Shown piece by piece: positions 1 to 5,979 of a stretch of 10,416 nt of DNA (within the stretch, counting starts at the first letter, position 1; each line of letters opens with the position of its first letter). The position numbers were made by a program, and so were the translations under genes. Origin of the DNA: Candidatus Chloroheliales bacterium (GTDB lineage Bacteria; Chloroflexota; Chloroflexia; QHBQ01); assembly GCA_003243865.1 (NCBI GenBank), contig QHBQ01000104.1, forward strand, positions 1 through 10,416, in the 5' to 3' direction. Under the pieces are notes generated by a model. It was not told the DNA's origin. It saw only the letters and a program-made list of their open reading frames with translations, and searched no databases.

Positions 1-926
1 GCGTAGTGGCTGCCATCGAACCTGTGCAGCAGGCTATGCAGCCAGGGGGCGCTGCTCGGTGCCGCGAACAGGCTCTTCAGGTTGGCCGACAGCATATACA
101 CTTCCTCGTCAGAGACCCTGAAGCGGTACATATTCTGTACCTTCATAAATGTAAGGTAGAAGGGCAGTGCCGGTATCATCCCGGCCAGCGCGACGGCCAG
201 CAGACGGACGACGAACTGACGAGTGAAGTAGGGCCTGGTCTCGCGGCGCAGCAAAGCGTAGAGCAAATAGAGACCAAGTATGATTAGCACATAGAAGAAA
301 TGATACTGTGCCGAGAGCGCCTGGATTGCGATCAACGCGGCGAACGCTACTGCCCAGCCGACGCTGCGTCCGCCGCTACGCAGCAGCTTGTCAAAGGCGA
401 GCAGCAGCAGCGGCAGGTAGCCAATGTTGCTTAGCCCGATGTGGCCGAGGTGCGAGAAATGGTAGGCGCTGAAGGAGTAGAGAATGCCAGCAACCGCCGC
501 CGCAATGCGGTTGGCGGTCAGGTGGTAGGCAAGCAGGTAAGCGCCCCAGCCCGCAATCACGAAGGTTAGCAGCGTCACCAGGTTGAAGCTGAGGAACAGG
601 TTGCCAGTCAGCAGCAGCACCGGCGCAGCCAGCAAAGCCTCGCCGAAGATCAGCTCGTCGAACATCAGGGTATCATGATAGGGATAGAAGACCTGGGCTT
701 GGAACAGATTGAGCGGGTCGTGAGGCAAGTGGTACAGGCTGGCCCAGATGCGCCAACCGCTGTCCAACTGGTCGTAGAGGCTGCCCAGGTGGTCGCTGGC
801 GTGGAACAGCAGCGGATAGGTGGCAAGTGTGGCAAGCGCGAACAGCAGCGTCGTATACAGCACCGCGAAGGAACCCTTCGGATACGTGTGCCTCGATGCG
901 ACCAGTGTGGCAGTAGCGCCGTTCAT
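1..926 (-). CDS. Polytopic membrane protein, GT-C glycosyltransferase/YfhO-like (3' end beyond window)
   Basis: Reading the minus strand from the ATG at 926-924 gives 308 codons with no stop, running off the left edge, so the C-terminal part is missing. The protein begins with a short charged N-terminus, then a hydrophobic segment at about residues 20-42. A loop follows with acidic residues D52 and D55 in DQLDSGW, then about six more hydrophobic segments (roughly 92-135, 141-156, 166-180, 189-204, 209-227, 240-260). An early acidic extracytoplasmic loop followed by many helices resembles GT-C-fold lipid-linked sugar transferases and YfhO-like proteins that are common in Chloroflexota; that match is from memory of the family. 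An in-frame stop 33 bases upstream, with no other start between, fixes this start. The ribosome site is weak (GAGAAG). The gene is divergent from the permease gene. No substrate can be assigned. Confidence 0.72.
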   Translation of the reverse strand, partial: MNGATATLVASRHTYPKGSFAVLYTTLLFALATLATYPLLFHASDHLGSLYDQLDSGWRIWASLYHLPHDPLNLFQAQVFYPYHDTLMFDELIFGEALLAAPVLLLTGNLFLSFNLVTLLTFVIAGWGAYLLAYHLTANRIAAAVAGILYSFSAYHFSHLGHIGLSNIGYLPLLLLAFDKLLRSGGRSVGWAVAFAALIAIQALSAQYHFFYVLIILGLYLLYALLRRETRPYFTRQFVVRLLAVALAGMIPALPFYLTFMKVQNMYRFRVSDEEVYMLSANLKSLFAAPSSAPWLHSLLHRFDGSHY

Positions 927-1044
927 AAATCCGCTTCTTCTCGCAGCCTTAGCTAGTCAATCGCCCAGATTTGATATCTGAACACCCCTATTTTAACCTA
1001 GCAGCAACAGAGAGGCAAGGGCTAAAGCAGACGTTTATCCGGCA

Positions 1045-1070
1045 TAGCAGGGTGAACCGCAGTGCGCCCC
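1045..1070 (-). repeat. Dispersed intergenic repeat, short copy left of the inverted-repeat element
   Basis: On the minus strand this reads GGGGCGCACTGCGG then TTCACCCTGCTA. It matches 23 of 26 positions of the copy at 4167-4192. Part of the same sequence recurs at 1291-1310 on the other side of the 226-bp inverted-repeat element, so the element is bracketed by direct repeats. Function unknown. Confidence 0.6.
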
Positions 1071-1293
1071 ATAGGCATCAAATTAAGACGACAGCCGAGG
1101 GTGAGCCAGGGGGTCTGGGGGTAAGCCCCCAGCTGCTGCATACGTACCAATGCTAATCGTAAGCGCAGTGGTCGCTCGCTCAGGCATGGCGCAATGAGGC
1201 TTAATCCTAGCCTTGCTGCCGGTCAGCCGCTGGGGGCTTACCCCCAGACCCTCTGTATATTCCCCACCGTGTTCTTTTTTTGATGCCTATGGG
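1068..1293. repeat. 226-bp inverted-repeat element (MITE-like or paired REP/BIME-like)
   Basis: Outer perfect 15-bp inverted repeats CCCATAGGCATCAAA lie at 1068-1082 and, as complement, at 1279-1293. A second inverted pair of 32 bases lies inside (1107-1138 and 1224-1255) and matches at 30 of 32 positions. Each inner arm is itself a perfect hairpin: CTGGGGG-TAAG-CCCCCAG at 1115-1132 and its complement at 1230-1247. The middle, about 1139-1223, shows no repeat and no credible coding. The structure fits a non-autonomous terminal-inverted-repeat element or two REP-like units in opposite orientation. No transposase is present, and no short target duplication is evident beyond the flanking direct repeats. 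With its flanking copies this is the main content of the gene-free stretch 927-1469. At 927-1044 I see nothing beyond one minor inverted repeat (CAGAT/ATCTG, about 967-981). Confidence 0.72.
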
Positions 1294-1346
1294 TGAACCG
1301 CGTTTGCCCCTACAGAAATGTACAGGACAGAGGCGCAACTGCATAA
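1291..1346 (-). repeat. Dispersed intergenic repeat, longer copy right of the inverted-repeat element
   Basis: Read on the minus strand, this begins TTATGCAGTTGC (1346-1335). It then has 16 unmatched bases, then TTTCTGTAGGGGC, and ends GCGGTTCACCC. The copy at 4130-4194 on the plus strand has the same blocks in the same order: TTACGCAGTTGC, a 17-base gap, TTTCCGTAGGGGC. Two copies 2.8 kb apart with conserved ends and a variable middle indicate a dispersed repeat family in this genome. Confidence 0.6.
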
Positions 1347-1381
1347 CTGTTAGAAAATTTATAAATTACACTGCTTTACTC

Positions 1382-1411
1382 TTGACAAGACAGCTAGCAT
1401 TGTGTTAATAT
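1382..1411 (+). promoter_or_regulatory. Sigma-70-type promoter of the permease gene
   Basis: A perfect -35 box TTGACA (1382-1387) is followed by a -10 box read as TTAATA (1405-1410, 17-base spacer) or TAATAT (1406-1411, 18-base spacer). The stretch 1351-1380 just upstream is strongly AT-rich and sits where an UP element would lie. Transcription should start near 1417-1418, inside the inverted repeat at 1412-1432. Confidence 0.8.
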
Positions 1412-1432
1412 TACACCAGTCGGTTTGGTGTA
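1412..1432. promoter_or_regulatory. Operator-like inverted repeat at the permease transcription start
   Basis: Perfect 7-bp arms TACACCA (1412-1418) and TGGTGTA (1426-1432) are separated by 7 bases (GTCGGTT). The repeat begins directly after the -10 box and covers the expected start site, which is the usual place for a repressor operator of the TetR or GntR kind. It could also form a small hairpin in the mRNA leader. No regulator gene is adjacent. Confidence 0.5.
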
Positions 1433-1469
1433 CGTTTAACACTTAGTTGTGAAAAAGGAGACAAGTGAA

Positions 1470-2867
1470 ATGGCAACGATAACTACAGAGCAAAGCAAAG
1501 GGAACGGTGCCACCCTCACCGTCGAGCAGCATGGGGTAGAACCGATCCCGTTCAGCGAGCGGCACGGCAAGGTCGGCCAGCTATTCACCCTCTGGTTCTC
1601 GGCCAACCTGGGGATGCCCGCCTGGCTGGTCGGCGCACTGGCAATCGTATTTGGCCTCAGCCTGGGCGACGCGCTGCTGGCGATCGTGGTCGGCAACCTG
1701 ATTGGTTGCGCCCTGGTCGGCGTTGCCTCGATGATGGGGCCGCTGACCGGCGTGCCGCAACTGCCACTTACGCGGCGCAGCTTTGGGCGGCTCGGCGCGT
1801 ATCTGCCTGCCTTCCTCAACTGGCTGAGTTGCACCGGCTGGTACGCGGTCAATAGCGTGTTGGGCAGCCTGGCCCTGGCACGACTGTTCGGCTTCGACTT
1901 CCTGCCCGCGTTGCTCGTCCTCAGCGCGGTGCAGATTCTACTTGGTATCTACGGTCACAACCTGATCCACGCCTTCGAGCGAGTGATGGCAGTGGTACTC
2001 GGCGCGCTGTTCGTGGTGATGTACGTAACTGCTGCGCCCGCCTTCGCCAACTTCAGCAAGCCAGCGATTACCACTGGCGACGCCCACTTCGGAATGATGT
2101 TGCTGCTTATCACTGCCGTGGCGAGCTACGTCTTCAGTTGGTCAACCTATGGCGCGGATTACTCCCGCTACCTGCGCCCCGACAGCAGCAAGGCAAAGGT
2201 GTTTGGCTACACCTTCCTCGGCAGCTTTCTCTCTTGTGTGCTGGTCGAGTTTCTCGGCGCGCTCGTCACCAGCGCCACCGGCTTCAGTGGTGCCAATGCC
2301 GATCCCATCCAGCGGGTAGTGACCACGGTTGGCAGCAACCTGGCCATACCCGCGCTGATCGCGATCATCCTTGGCACCATCACCGCCAATGTGCTGAACA
2401 TCTACACCGGCGCGATGTCGCTGCTGACTATGCAACTGCCGGTCAAGCGCTGGATGAGCGTGGTTGCGGTCGGTCTGCTGGGTGGCGTGTTTACCTACTA
2501 CCTGTTCGCCAACAATTTGTCCAGCGGCTACGAACGCTTCCTGCTGCTCATCTCCTACTGGATTGCCCCCTGGCTGGCGGTGGTTGCCGCTCACTTCTTC
2601 ATTGTCAATCGCGGCAAGGACACAGGGCAGGCGGCCGCCGTCGCGCCCTTCCACTGGAGCGGCATTGCCGCCTTCCTCGTCGGCGTGGCTGCTAGCGTGC
2701 CGTTCATCAGCAGCCAACTGTTCAGTGGCCCGTTCGCTGGTTGGTTCAGCGGCGGCGATGTCGCCTACTACATCGGCTTCCTGGTGGCGGGTGGCTTCTA
2801 CCTGGCGCTGGCCCGGCTTATGCCTGCTACCACAAACAAGCCCATGCCGACGCCAGTTGCGGAGTAG
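1470..2867 (+). CDS. NCS1 family purine/cytosine-type permease
   Basis: This 465-residue inner-membrane protein has the length and about 12 hydrophobic segments typical of NCS1 transporters (PF02133 type). These carry nucleobases, hydantoins, thiamine precursors or related compounds into the cell with a cation. Family features include an N-terminal amphipathic stretch (VEPIPFSERHGKVGQLFTLW, about residues 22-41) running into helix 1 (FSANLGMPAWLVG). A second is the motif WSTYGADYSRYL (about residues 229-240), matching the Fcy2-like W-x-x-Y-x-A-D-Y-S-R signature. The ATG at 1470 is chosen because AAGGAG (1455-1460) lies 9 bases upstream; an in-frame GTG at 1449 has no ribosome site and lies before it. 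The gene has its own promoter and operator-like repeat, and no catabolic or salvage gene adjoins it. The substrate cannot be told from sequence; cytosine/purine transport is the family default. Confidence 0.9.
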   Translation: MATITTEQSKGNGATLTVEQHGVEPIPFSERHGKVGQLFTLWFSANLGMPAWLVGALAIVFGLSLGDALLAIVVGNLIGCALVGVASMMGPLTGVPQLPLTRRSFGRLGAYLPAFLNWLSCTGWYAVNSVLGSLALARLFGFDFLPALLVLSAVQILLGIYGHNLIHAFERVMAVVLGALFVVMYVTAAPAFANFSKPAITTGDAHFGMMLLLITAVASYVFSWSTYGADYSRYLRPDSSKAKVFGYTFLGSFLSCVLVEFLGALVTSATGFSGANADPIQRVVTTVGSNLAIPALIAIILGTITANVLNIYTGAMSLLTMQLPVKRWMSVVAVGLLGGVFTYYLFANNLSSGYERFLLLISYWIAPWLAVVAAHFFIVNRGKDTGQAAAVAPFHWSGIAAFLVGVAASVPFISSQLFSGPFAGWFSGGDVAYYIGFLVAGGFYLALARLMPATTNKPMPTPVAE

Positions 2868-2869
2868 AT

Positions 2870-2897
2870 TTGACAAACTGCAATAAAGTGGTACAAT
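2870..2897 (+). promoter_or_regulatory. Sigma-70-type promoter of the cupredoxin gene
   Basis: TTGACA (2870-2875) and TACAAT (2892-2897) are separated by 16 bases, a near-consensus promoter. It starts only two bases after the permease stop codon. The cupredoxin gene therefore has its own strong promoter rather than depending on read-through, and there is no terminator between the two genes. Expected start is near 2903-2905. Confidence 0.82.
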
Positions 2898-2902
2898 CTT
2901 AC

Positions 2903-3000
2903 CATCGCGATGAAACCACCAGCCGCAGTCGGTTCGTACATGGTAAAGAGGTTACATCGTAGAGCGATGGCGATAGAACGCTGGGCTGGCAACGCCATCG
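2903..3000 (+). promoter_or_regulatory. Structured leader of the cupredoxin gene with repeated CATCG/CGATG inverted repeats
   Basis: The roughly 138-base untranslated leader holds a perfect palindrome CATCGCGATG (2903-2912) on the expected transcription start. It also holds the same half-sites five bases apart (CATCG 2955-2959, CGATG 2965-2969). A perfect 8-bp pair CGATGGCG (2965-2972) and CGCCATCG (2993-3000) could form an RNA stem. A longer-range pair, TTACCAT (2899-2905) and ATGGTAA (2940-2946), is also present. The second and third pairings share bases, so they are mutually exclusive. Could be an operator, a regulatory leader, or chance. Confidence 0.4.
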
Positions 3001-3041
3001 AGTCGATTAACGCAACAGTTCAAATCAAAAAGGAGGGTTCT

Positions 3042-4055
3042 ATGAAGGGTCTGGTAAGGGTATTCGCCGCAGCAATGCTGCTGGCGATGGTAATCGCGCC
3101 GTCCGTAGGCGGCAGGGCTATGGCAAGCAAGCTGGCGATGCCAACCGCCAAAACCGTGACGGTCGAGTTGCAGGACTTCAAGTTCGTACCCGCCACCGTC
3201 AATGCCAACGTGGGTGATATTGTCACATTCGTAAACAAGGGCGCAACGGCCCACACCGCAACCGCGGGTGATGGTAGCTGGGACAGTGGCAACCTGGACG
3301 TGAACGCGACCTTCAACCACACTTTCACCACCGCAGGTAGCTTCATTGTCTACTGCAAGTACCATGGCTCGGCGCAAGGCAGTGGTATGTTCGGCACGGT
3401 TGTCGTGGCTCAGGGCGCTCCTGCCGCCACTGCCACCAGCCCGGCGGCCCAGCCCACCGCTACCACTGCGGGGGCTGCTCCAACCGCCACTACCGCTACC
3501 GCCGCCCCAACTGCAACCGCCGCGATGGCAGTGACCCCCACCGCGATGATGGGCACAACTCCCACCGCTGGAGGCTTCATGACCGGCGCGGCTGACTCCG
3601 TAACTGCCGACGATCAACCCGCTGGCAGCAGCATCACCGTCAAGGCAGTACACGCCAACGAGAATGGCTGGATCACGGTTCACGCCAACACCGCCGACAA
3701 CAAGCCCGGCGCCCAGCTCGGTCATACCGCGGTGAAGGAAGGCGACAACTTCAACGTAGTGGTGCAGCTCAGCCCCGTCCCAGCGGCAGGCGACAAGGTG
3801 TGGCCGATGCTGCACATTGACGCGGGCGTTATCGGCACCTACGAGTTCCCCGGCCCCGACGCCCCGGTGATCATCAATGGCAACATCATAATGAAGCAGA
3901 TCACCCTCACCGGCGCGGCACCAACTGGCGGCAACACCGGCACGCCGCTGCCGAACACCGGCAACAGCGCTGCGGACCTCTGGCTAGTGGTGGCGATGCT
4001 CGGCCTGCTGCTCATCGCCAGCGGTGCCTTCGTGCTCCGTCGCCGCAACGCCTAA
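3042..4055 (+). CDS. Exported cupredoxin (plastocyanin/azurin-like) with DUF7282-like domain and LPxTG-type anchor
   Basis: 337 residues. A signal peptide (K2, R6, hydrophobic to about residue 20, then Ala/Gly-rich) is followed by a type-1 copper domain at about 37-124. Its ligands are H71, C105, H108 and M116, in CKYHGSAQGSGMFG. A Thr/Pro/Ala-rich linker spans about 125-178. A second beta-rich domain at about 184-291 includes GWITVHA, a buried MLHIDAG and a YEFPGPDAPV segment; it resembles DUF7282 (identified from memory). The C-terminus is LPNTG (303-307), a hydrophobic helix and RRR, the layout of a sortase sorting signal, so the protein is probably displayed on the outer surface as an electron carrier or copper protein. 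The ATG at 3042 is chosen because AGGAGG (3031-3036) lies 5 bases upstream and the signal peptide begins there. Its electron partners are not encoded nearby. Confidence 0.9.
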   Translation: MKGLVRVFAAAMLLAMVIAPSVGGRAMASKLAMPTAKTVTVELQDFKFVPATVNANVGDIVTFVNKGATAHTATAGDGSWDSGNLDVNATFNHTFTTAGSFIVYCKYHGSAQGSGMFGTVVVAQGAPAATATSPAAQPTATTAGAAPTATTATAAPTATAAMAVTPTAMMGTTPTAGGFMTGAADSVTADDQPAGSSITVKAVHANENGWITVHANTADNKPGAQLGHTAVKEGDNFNVVVQLSPVPAAGDKVWPMLHIDAGVIGTYEFPGPDAPVIINGNIIMKQITLTGAAPTGGNTGTPLPNTGNSAADLWLVVAMLGLLLIASGAFVLRRRNA

Positions 4056-4082
4056 GCGCAATCCAGATCTCAGCAAGTAATC

Positions 4083-4124
4083 GGAGGTGGGCAACGCTAA
4101 CGTTGCCCACCTCCTTTGTTTATT
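4083..4124 (+). terminator. Rho-independent terminator after the cupredoxin gene
   Basis: A perfect 14-bp stem GGAGGTGGGCAACG (4083-4096) pairs with CGTTGCCCACCTCC (4101-4114) across a 4-base CTAA loop. TTTGTTTATT follows. It lies 28 bases after the stop codon and isolates the downstream regulator gene from read-through. No comparable T-run exists on the other strand, so it acts in one direction. Confidence 0.92.
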
Positions 4125-4129
4125 AGGAC

Positions 4130-4194
4130 TTACGCAGTTGCACGAGCGATTGAACCTGTTTCCGTAGGGGCGCACTGCCGTGCGCCCTGCTAAA
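4130..4194 (+). repeat. Dispersed intergenic repeat, second full copy
   Basis: Blocks TTACGCAGTTGC (4130-4141) and TTTCCGTAGGGGC match the copy at 1291-1346. The tail GGGGCGCACTGCCG then TGCGCCCTGCTA (4167-4192) matches the copy at 1045-1070 at 23 of 26 positions. In this copy the tail contains a perfect 8-bp hairpin, GGGCGCAC/GTGCGCCC with a 4-base loop, like a REP unit. It starts about 6 bases after the terminator T-run. Confidence 0.6.
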
Positions 4195-4262
4195 CTCCTA
4201 TTTATATCCCTGGGTAGGAATAGGTGAGATCCATCCTGCCTCTCATCATTTTGCCCCGAATA

Positions 4263-4291
4263 TTGACTGTTATTTTGCAATGACATATAAT
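4263..4291 (+). promoter_or_regulatory. Sigma-70-type promoter of the NtrC-type regulator gene
   Basis: TTGACT (4263-4268) and a perfect TATAAT (4286-4291) with a 17-base spacer. Expected start is near 4298, giving an mRNA leader of about 50 bases before the preferred TTG start at 4350. The activator gene itself is thus under housekeeping control, unlike the sigma-54 promoter that follows the gene. Confidence 0.85.
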
Positions 4292-4349
4292 ATACAGCGT
4301 CGGTGTGCTCTTTTTAAGCAACGTGATTTACGAAGAAGGGGTAGAAGAA

Positions 4350-5759
4350 TTGGATAATGGGGCGAAGGGAGAGGAGGTTAAGCGACAGGACCGCGTGGGC
4401 AAGCGGGTGCTGGTTGCTGACGATGACAACGCCATTCGCGCGATGCTATGCGAATATTTGTTCAGCGAGGGCATCACCGTGAGCGAAGCCCACAATGGGC
4501 TGGAAGTGCTGGCCGCAATCGAGAGCGACCCGCCCGACCTGGTAGTTATGGATATGCGAATGCCGGAGTTGGATGGCATTACCGTGCTGCGCCAGAGCCA
4601 GGGCAGCGGAGTGCCATTTATTGTGATGACCGCCTATGGCGGCAGCAACAGCGCAATTCAGGCAGCCCAGTTGGGCGCCTATGATTATATTACCAAGCCG
4701 TTCGACCTTGAAGAGGTGATGCTGACTATTGACCGCCTCTTCGAGTGGCAACGGCTGACCCGCGAGGTGCGCAGCCTGCGTGAGCGGGTGGAGAAGCGCG
4801 ACCCCAGCGAACGCATCATCGGCAACAGCGCGGCGATGCAGGAGGTGTACAAGATGATTGGCCGCGTCGCTGGCACCGAGAGTACCGTGCTTATCAGCGG
4901 CGAGACCGGCACCGGCAAGGAGTTGGTCGCCCAGACTATCCACAGCAACAGCACCTACCGCTCCGGCCCCCTGATCAAGGTCAACTGCGCCGCGCTGCCC
5001 GAAACCCTGCTGGAGAACGAACTATTCGGCCACGAGAAGGGCAGCTACACCGGCGCAAGCGAAATGCGGCGCGGTCGCTTCGAGCTAGCGCACAAGGGTA
5101 GCATCTTCCTCGACGAAATTGGTGAGATGAGCCTGAATATCCAGCGCAAGTTTCTGCGCGTGCTACAAGAGCGCGAGATTGAGCGGGTGGGCGGCACGGT
5201 GGCAATTAAAATAGATACCCGCGTCATTGCCGCCACCAACCGCCGCCTGGAGGATGAAGTTGCCGCTGGCCGCTTCCGCCAGGATCTATACTATCGGCTC
5301 AACGTCATCACCATCCACCTGCCCCCCTTGCGCGAACGCAAGGAGGACATCCCCCTGCTGGTCGAACACTTCCTCGACAAGCACCGCTACAGCGACAGCG
5401 ACAAGCCAGCCCGTATCTCCAGCGAGGCGTTGGATATGATCCAGGAGTACGACTGGCCCGGCAACGTCCGCGAGTTGGAGAACACTCTGGAGCGAGCGGT
5501 AGTGATGGCCCAGGGCGGGGTCATCACCAGCCACCACATCATCTTCAGCGGGCGCAGTGAGCGCAGCAAGATCGTGGATGTGGCAAGGCTGTTGCGCGAG
5601 CAGGCCACCTTGCGCAGCATCATTTCCGAGGCGGAGAAGTTGGCAATCATCGAGGCGCTGGAACAGGCCAATGGCGACCGCAGCAAAGCCGCCGCCGCAT
5701 TGGGCATCAACCGCCAGCAGCTATACAGCCGAATGCGCGACTACGGCCTCAGCGCCTAA
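4350..5759 (+). CDS. NtrC-type sigma-54-dependent response regulator (receiver, AAA+, Fis HTH)
   Basis: 469 residues from the TTG at 4350, a full-length NtrC-family activator. The receiver spans about 18-132, with acidic pair D25/D26, phospho-acceptor D68, T94 and K116. The AAA+ domain, about 155-385, has Walker A GETGTGKE (184-191), sigma-54 loop GSYTGA (231-236), Walker B SIFLDE (251-256) and an arginine-finger region RFRQDLYYRLNV. The C-terminal Fis-type helix-turn-helix is at about 430-469 (NGDRSKAAAALGINRQQLY). On phosphorylation such proteins form ATPase rings that open sigma-54 promoter complexes. The usual GAFTGA loop reads GSYTGA here; aromatic Tyr for Phe is a conservative change. 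The start is uncertain: TTG 4350 has GAAGGGG 8 bases upstream. GTG 4395 would give MGKRVLVADDD directly, but its GAGGAGG lies 17 bases away. A sigma-54 promoter follows this gene, making the kinase-like/regulator pair its obvious target. Confidence 0.93.
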   Translation: MDNGAKGEEVKRQDRVGKRVLVADDDNAIRAMLCEYLFSEGITVSEAHNGLEVLAAIESDPPDLVVMDMRMPELDGITVLRQSQGSGVPFIVMTAYGGSNSAIQAAQLGAYDYITKPFDLEEVMLTIDRLFEWQRLTREVRSLRERVEKRDPSERIIGNSAAMQEVYKMIGRVAGTESTVLISGETGTGKELVAQTIHSNSTYRSGPLIKVNCAALPETLLENELFGHEKGSYTGASEMRRGRFELAHKGSIFLDEIGEMSLNIQRKFLRVLQEREIERVGGTVAIKIDTRVIAATNRRLEDEVAAGRFRQDLYYRLNVITIHLPPLRERKEDIPLLVEHFLDKHRYSDSDKPARISSEALDMIQEYDWPGNVRELENTLERAVVMAQGGVITSHHIIFSGRSERSKIVDVARLLREQATLRSIISEAEKLAIIEALEQANGDRSKAAAALGINRQQLYSRMRDYGLSA

Positions 5760-5770
5760 GGAGGGTTGAC

Positions 5771-5920
5771 TCCCCCTCCCACCGGCATTGCCTGATGACT
5801 CCCCTCCCAGCGGGAGGGGTTGGGGGTGGGTCCGCGGGGCGCGACTCGCCCCCTCTCCCGACCTCCCCCGATGGGGGAGGAGTTTATCTCCCCCTCCCGC
5901 CGGGAGGGGCTGGGGTGGGT
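5771..5920. repeat. GC-rich hairpin repeat cluster
   Basis: Three perfect 8-bp stems with 3-base loops occur: CCCCTCCC-AGC-GGGAGGGG (5801-5819), CCTCCCCC-GAT-GGGGGAGG (5862-5880) and CCCCTCCC-GCC-GGGAGGGG (5891-5909). The first and third are followed by similar G-rich tails, so they are direct repeats about 90 bases apart. A half copy (CTCCCCCTCCCACC) starts at 5770. This looks like a REP-type intergenic repeat of Chloroflexota genomes. It also ends transcription territory after the activator gene and sits 45-150 bases upstream of the sigma-54 promoter, where enhancer sites would be expected. Confidence 0.7.
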
Positions 5921-5953
5921 GAGCGAATCGCCAATTTATCTACAAAAAGGTTG

Positions 5954-5968
5954 TGGCACGTTTTTTGC
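5954..5968 (+). promoter_or_regulatory. Sigma-54 (-24/-12) promoter of the kinase-like/regulator operon
   Basis: TGGCACG (5954-5960), four bases (TTTT), then TTGC (5965-5968) matches the sigma-54 core exactly, with the invariant GG and GC at the correct 12-base offset. The base before TGG is G rather than the usual pyrimidine. The start is predicted near 5980, giving a leader of about 78 bases to the ATG at 6058. I see no convincing sigma-70 promoter in this intergenic region. The gene just upstream encodes a sigma-54 activator, which strongly supports function. Confidence 0.87.
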
Positions 5969-5979
5969 CCATCGTTCTG

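Noticed and set aside
6..956. Two 93-residue plus-strand frames in the first kilobase
   Set aside because: Both lie opposite a continuous 308-codon membrane-protein frame on the minus strand and show no family features.
971..1156. A 61-residue frame
   Set aside because: It runs into the inverted-repeat element, has no ribosome site and no recognisable sequence.
1449..1469. GTG start seven codons upstream of the chosen permease start
   Set aside because: Its would-be ribosome site is missing, whereas AAGGAG lies inside this stretch at ideal distance from the ATG at 1470.
1868..1890. A second TGGCACG inside the permease gene
   Set aside because: The -12 part is TTCG rather than TTGC, and it lies within coding sequence with no gene start downstream.
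2142..2876. A 244-residue open frame antisense to the permease gene
   Set aside because: It lies within the permease coding region, which has clear family sequence; the composition (Gln/Arg/His/Gly-rich) is typical of a shadow frame in GC-rich DNA.
2952..3815. A 287-residue open frame antisense to the cupredoxin gene
   Set aside because: Gly/His/Arg-rich shadow of a gene with a complete copper site, signal peptide and anchor; no domain recognisable.
4197..4224. Short inverted repeat CCTATT/AATAGG
   Set aside because: Only 6-bp arms in AT-rich sequence; expected by chance.
4305..4349. GTG starts at 4305 and 4323 for the activator
   Set aside because: They lie within about 25 bases of the expected transcription start and have no ribosome site; TTG 4350 or GTG 4395 fit better.
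5862..5880. CCTCCCCC-GAT-GGGGGAGG as an intrinsic terminator for the activator gene
   Set aside because: The stem is strong but is followed by AGTTTATCT rather than a T-run, and similar stems repeat nearby, so it is better called part of the repeat cluster.
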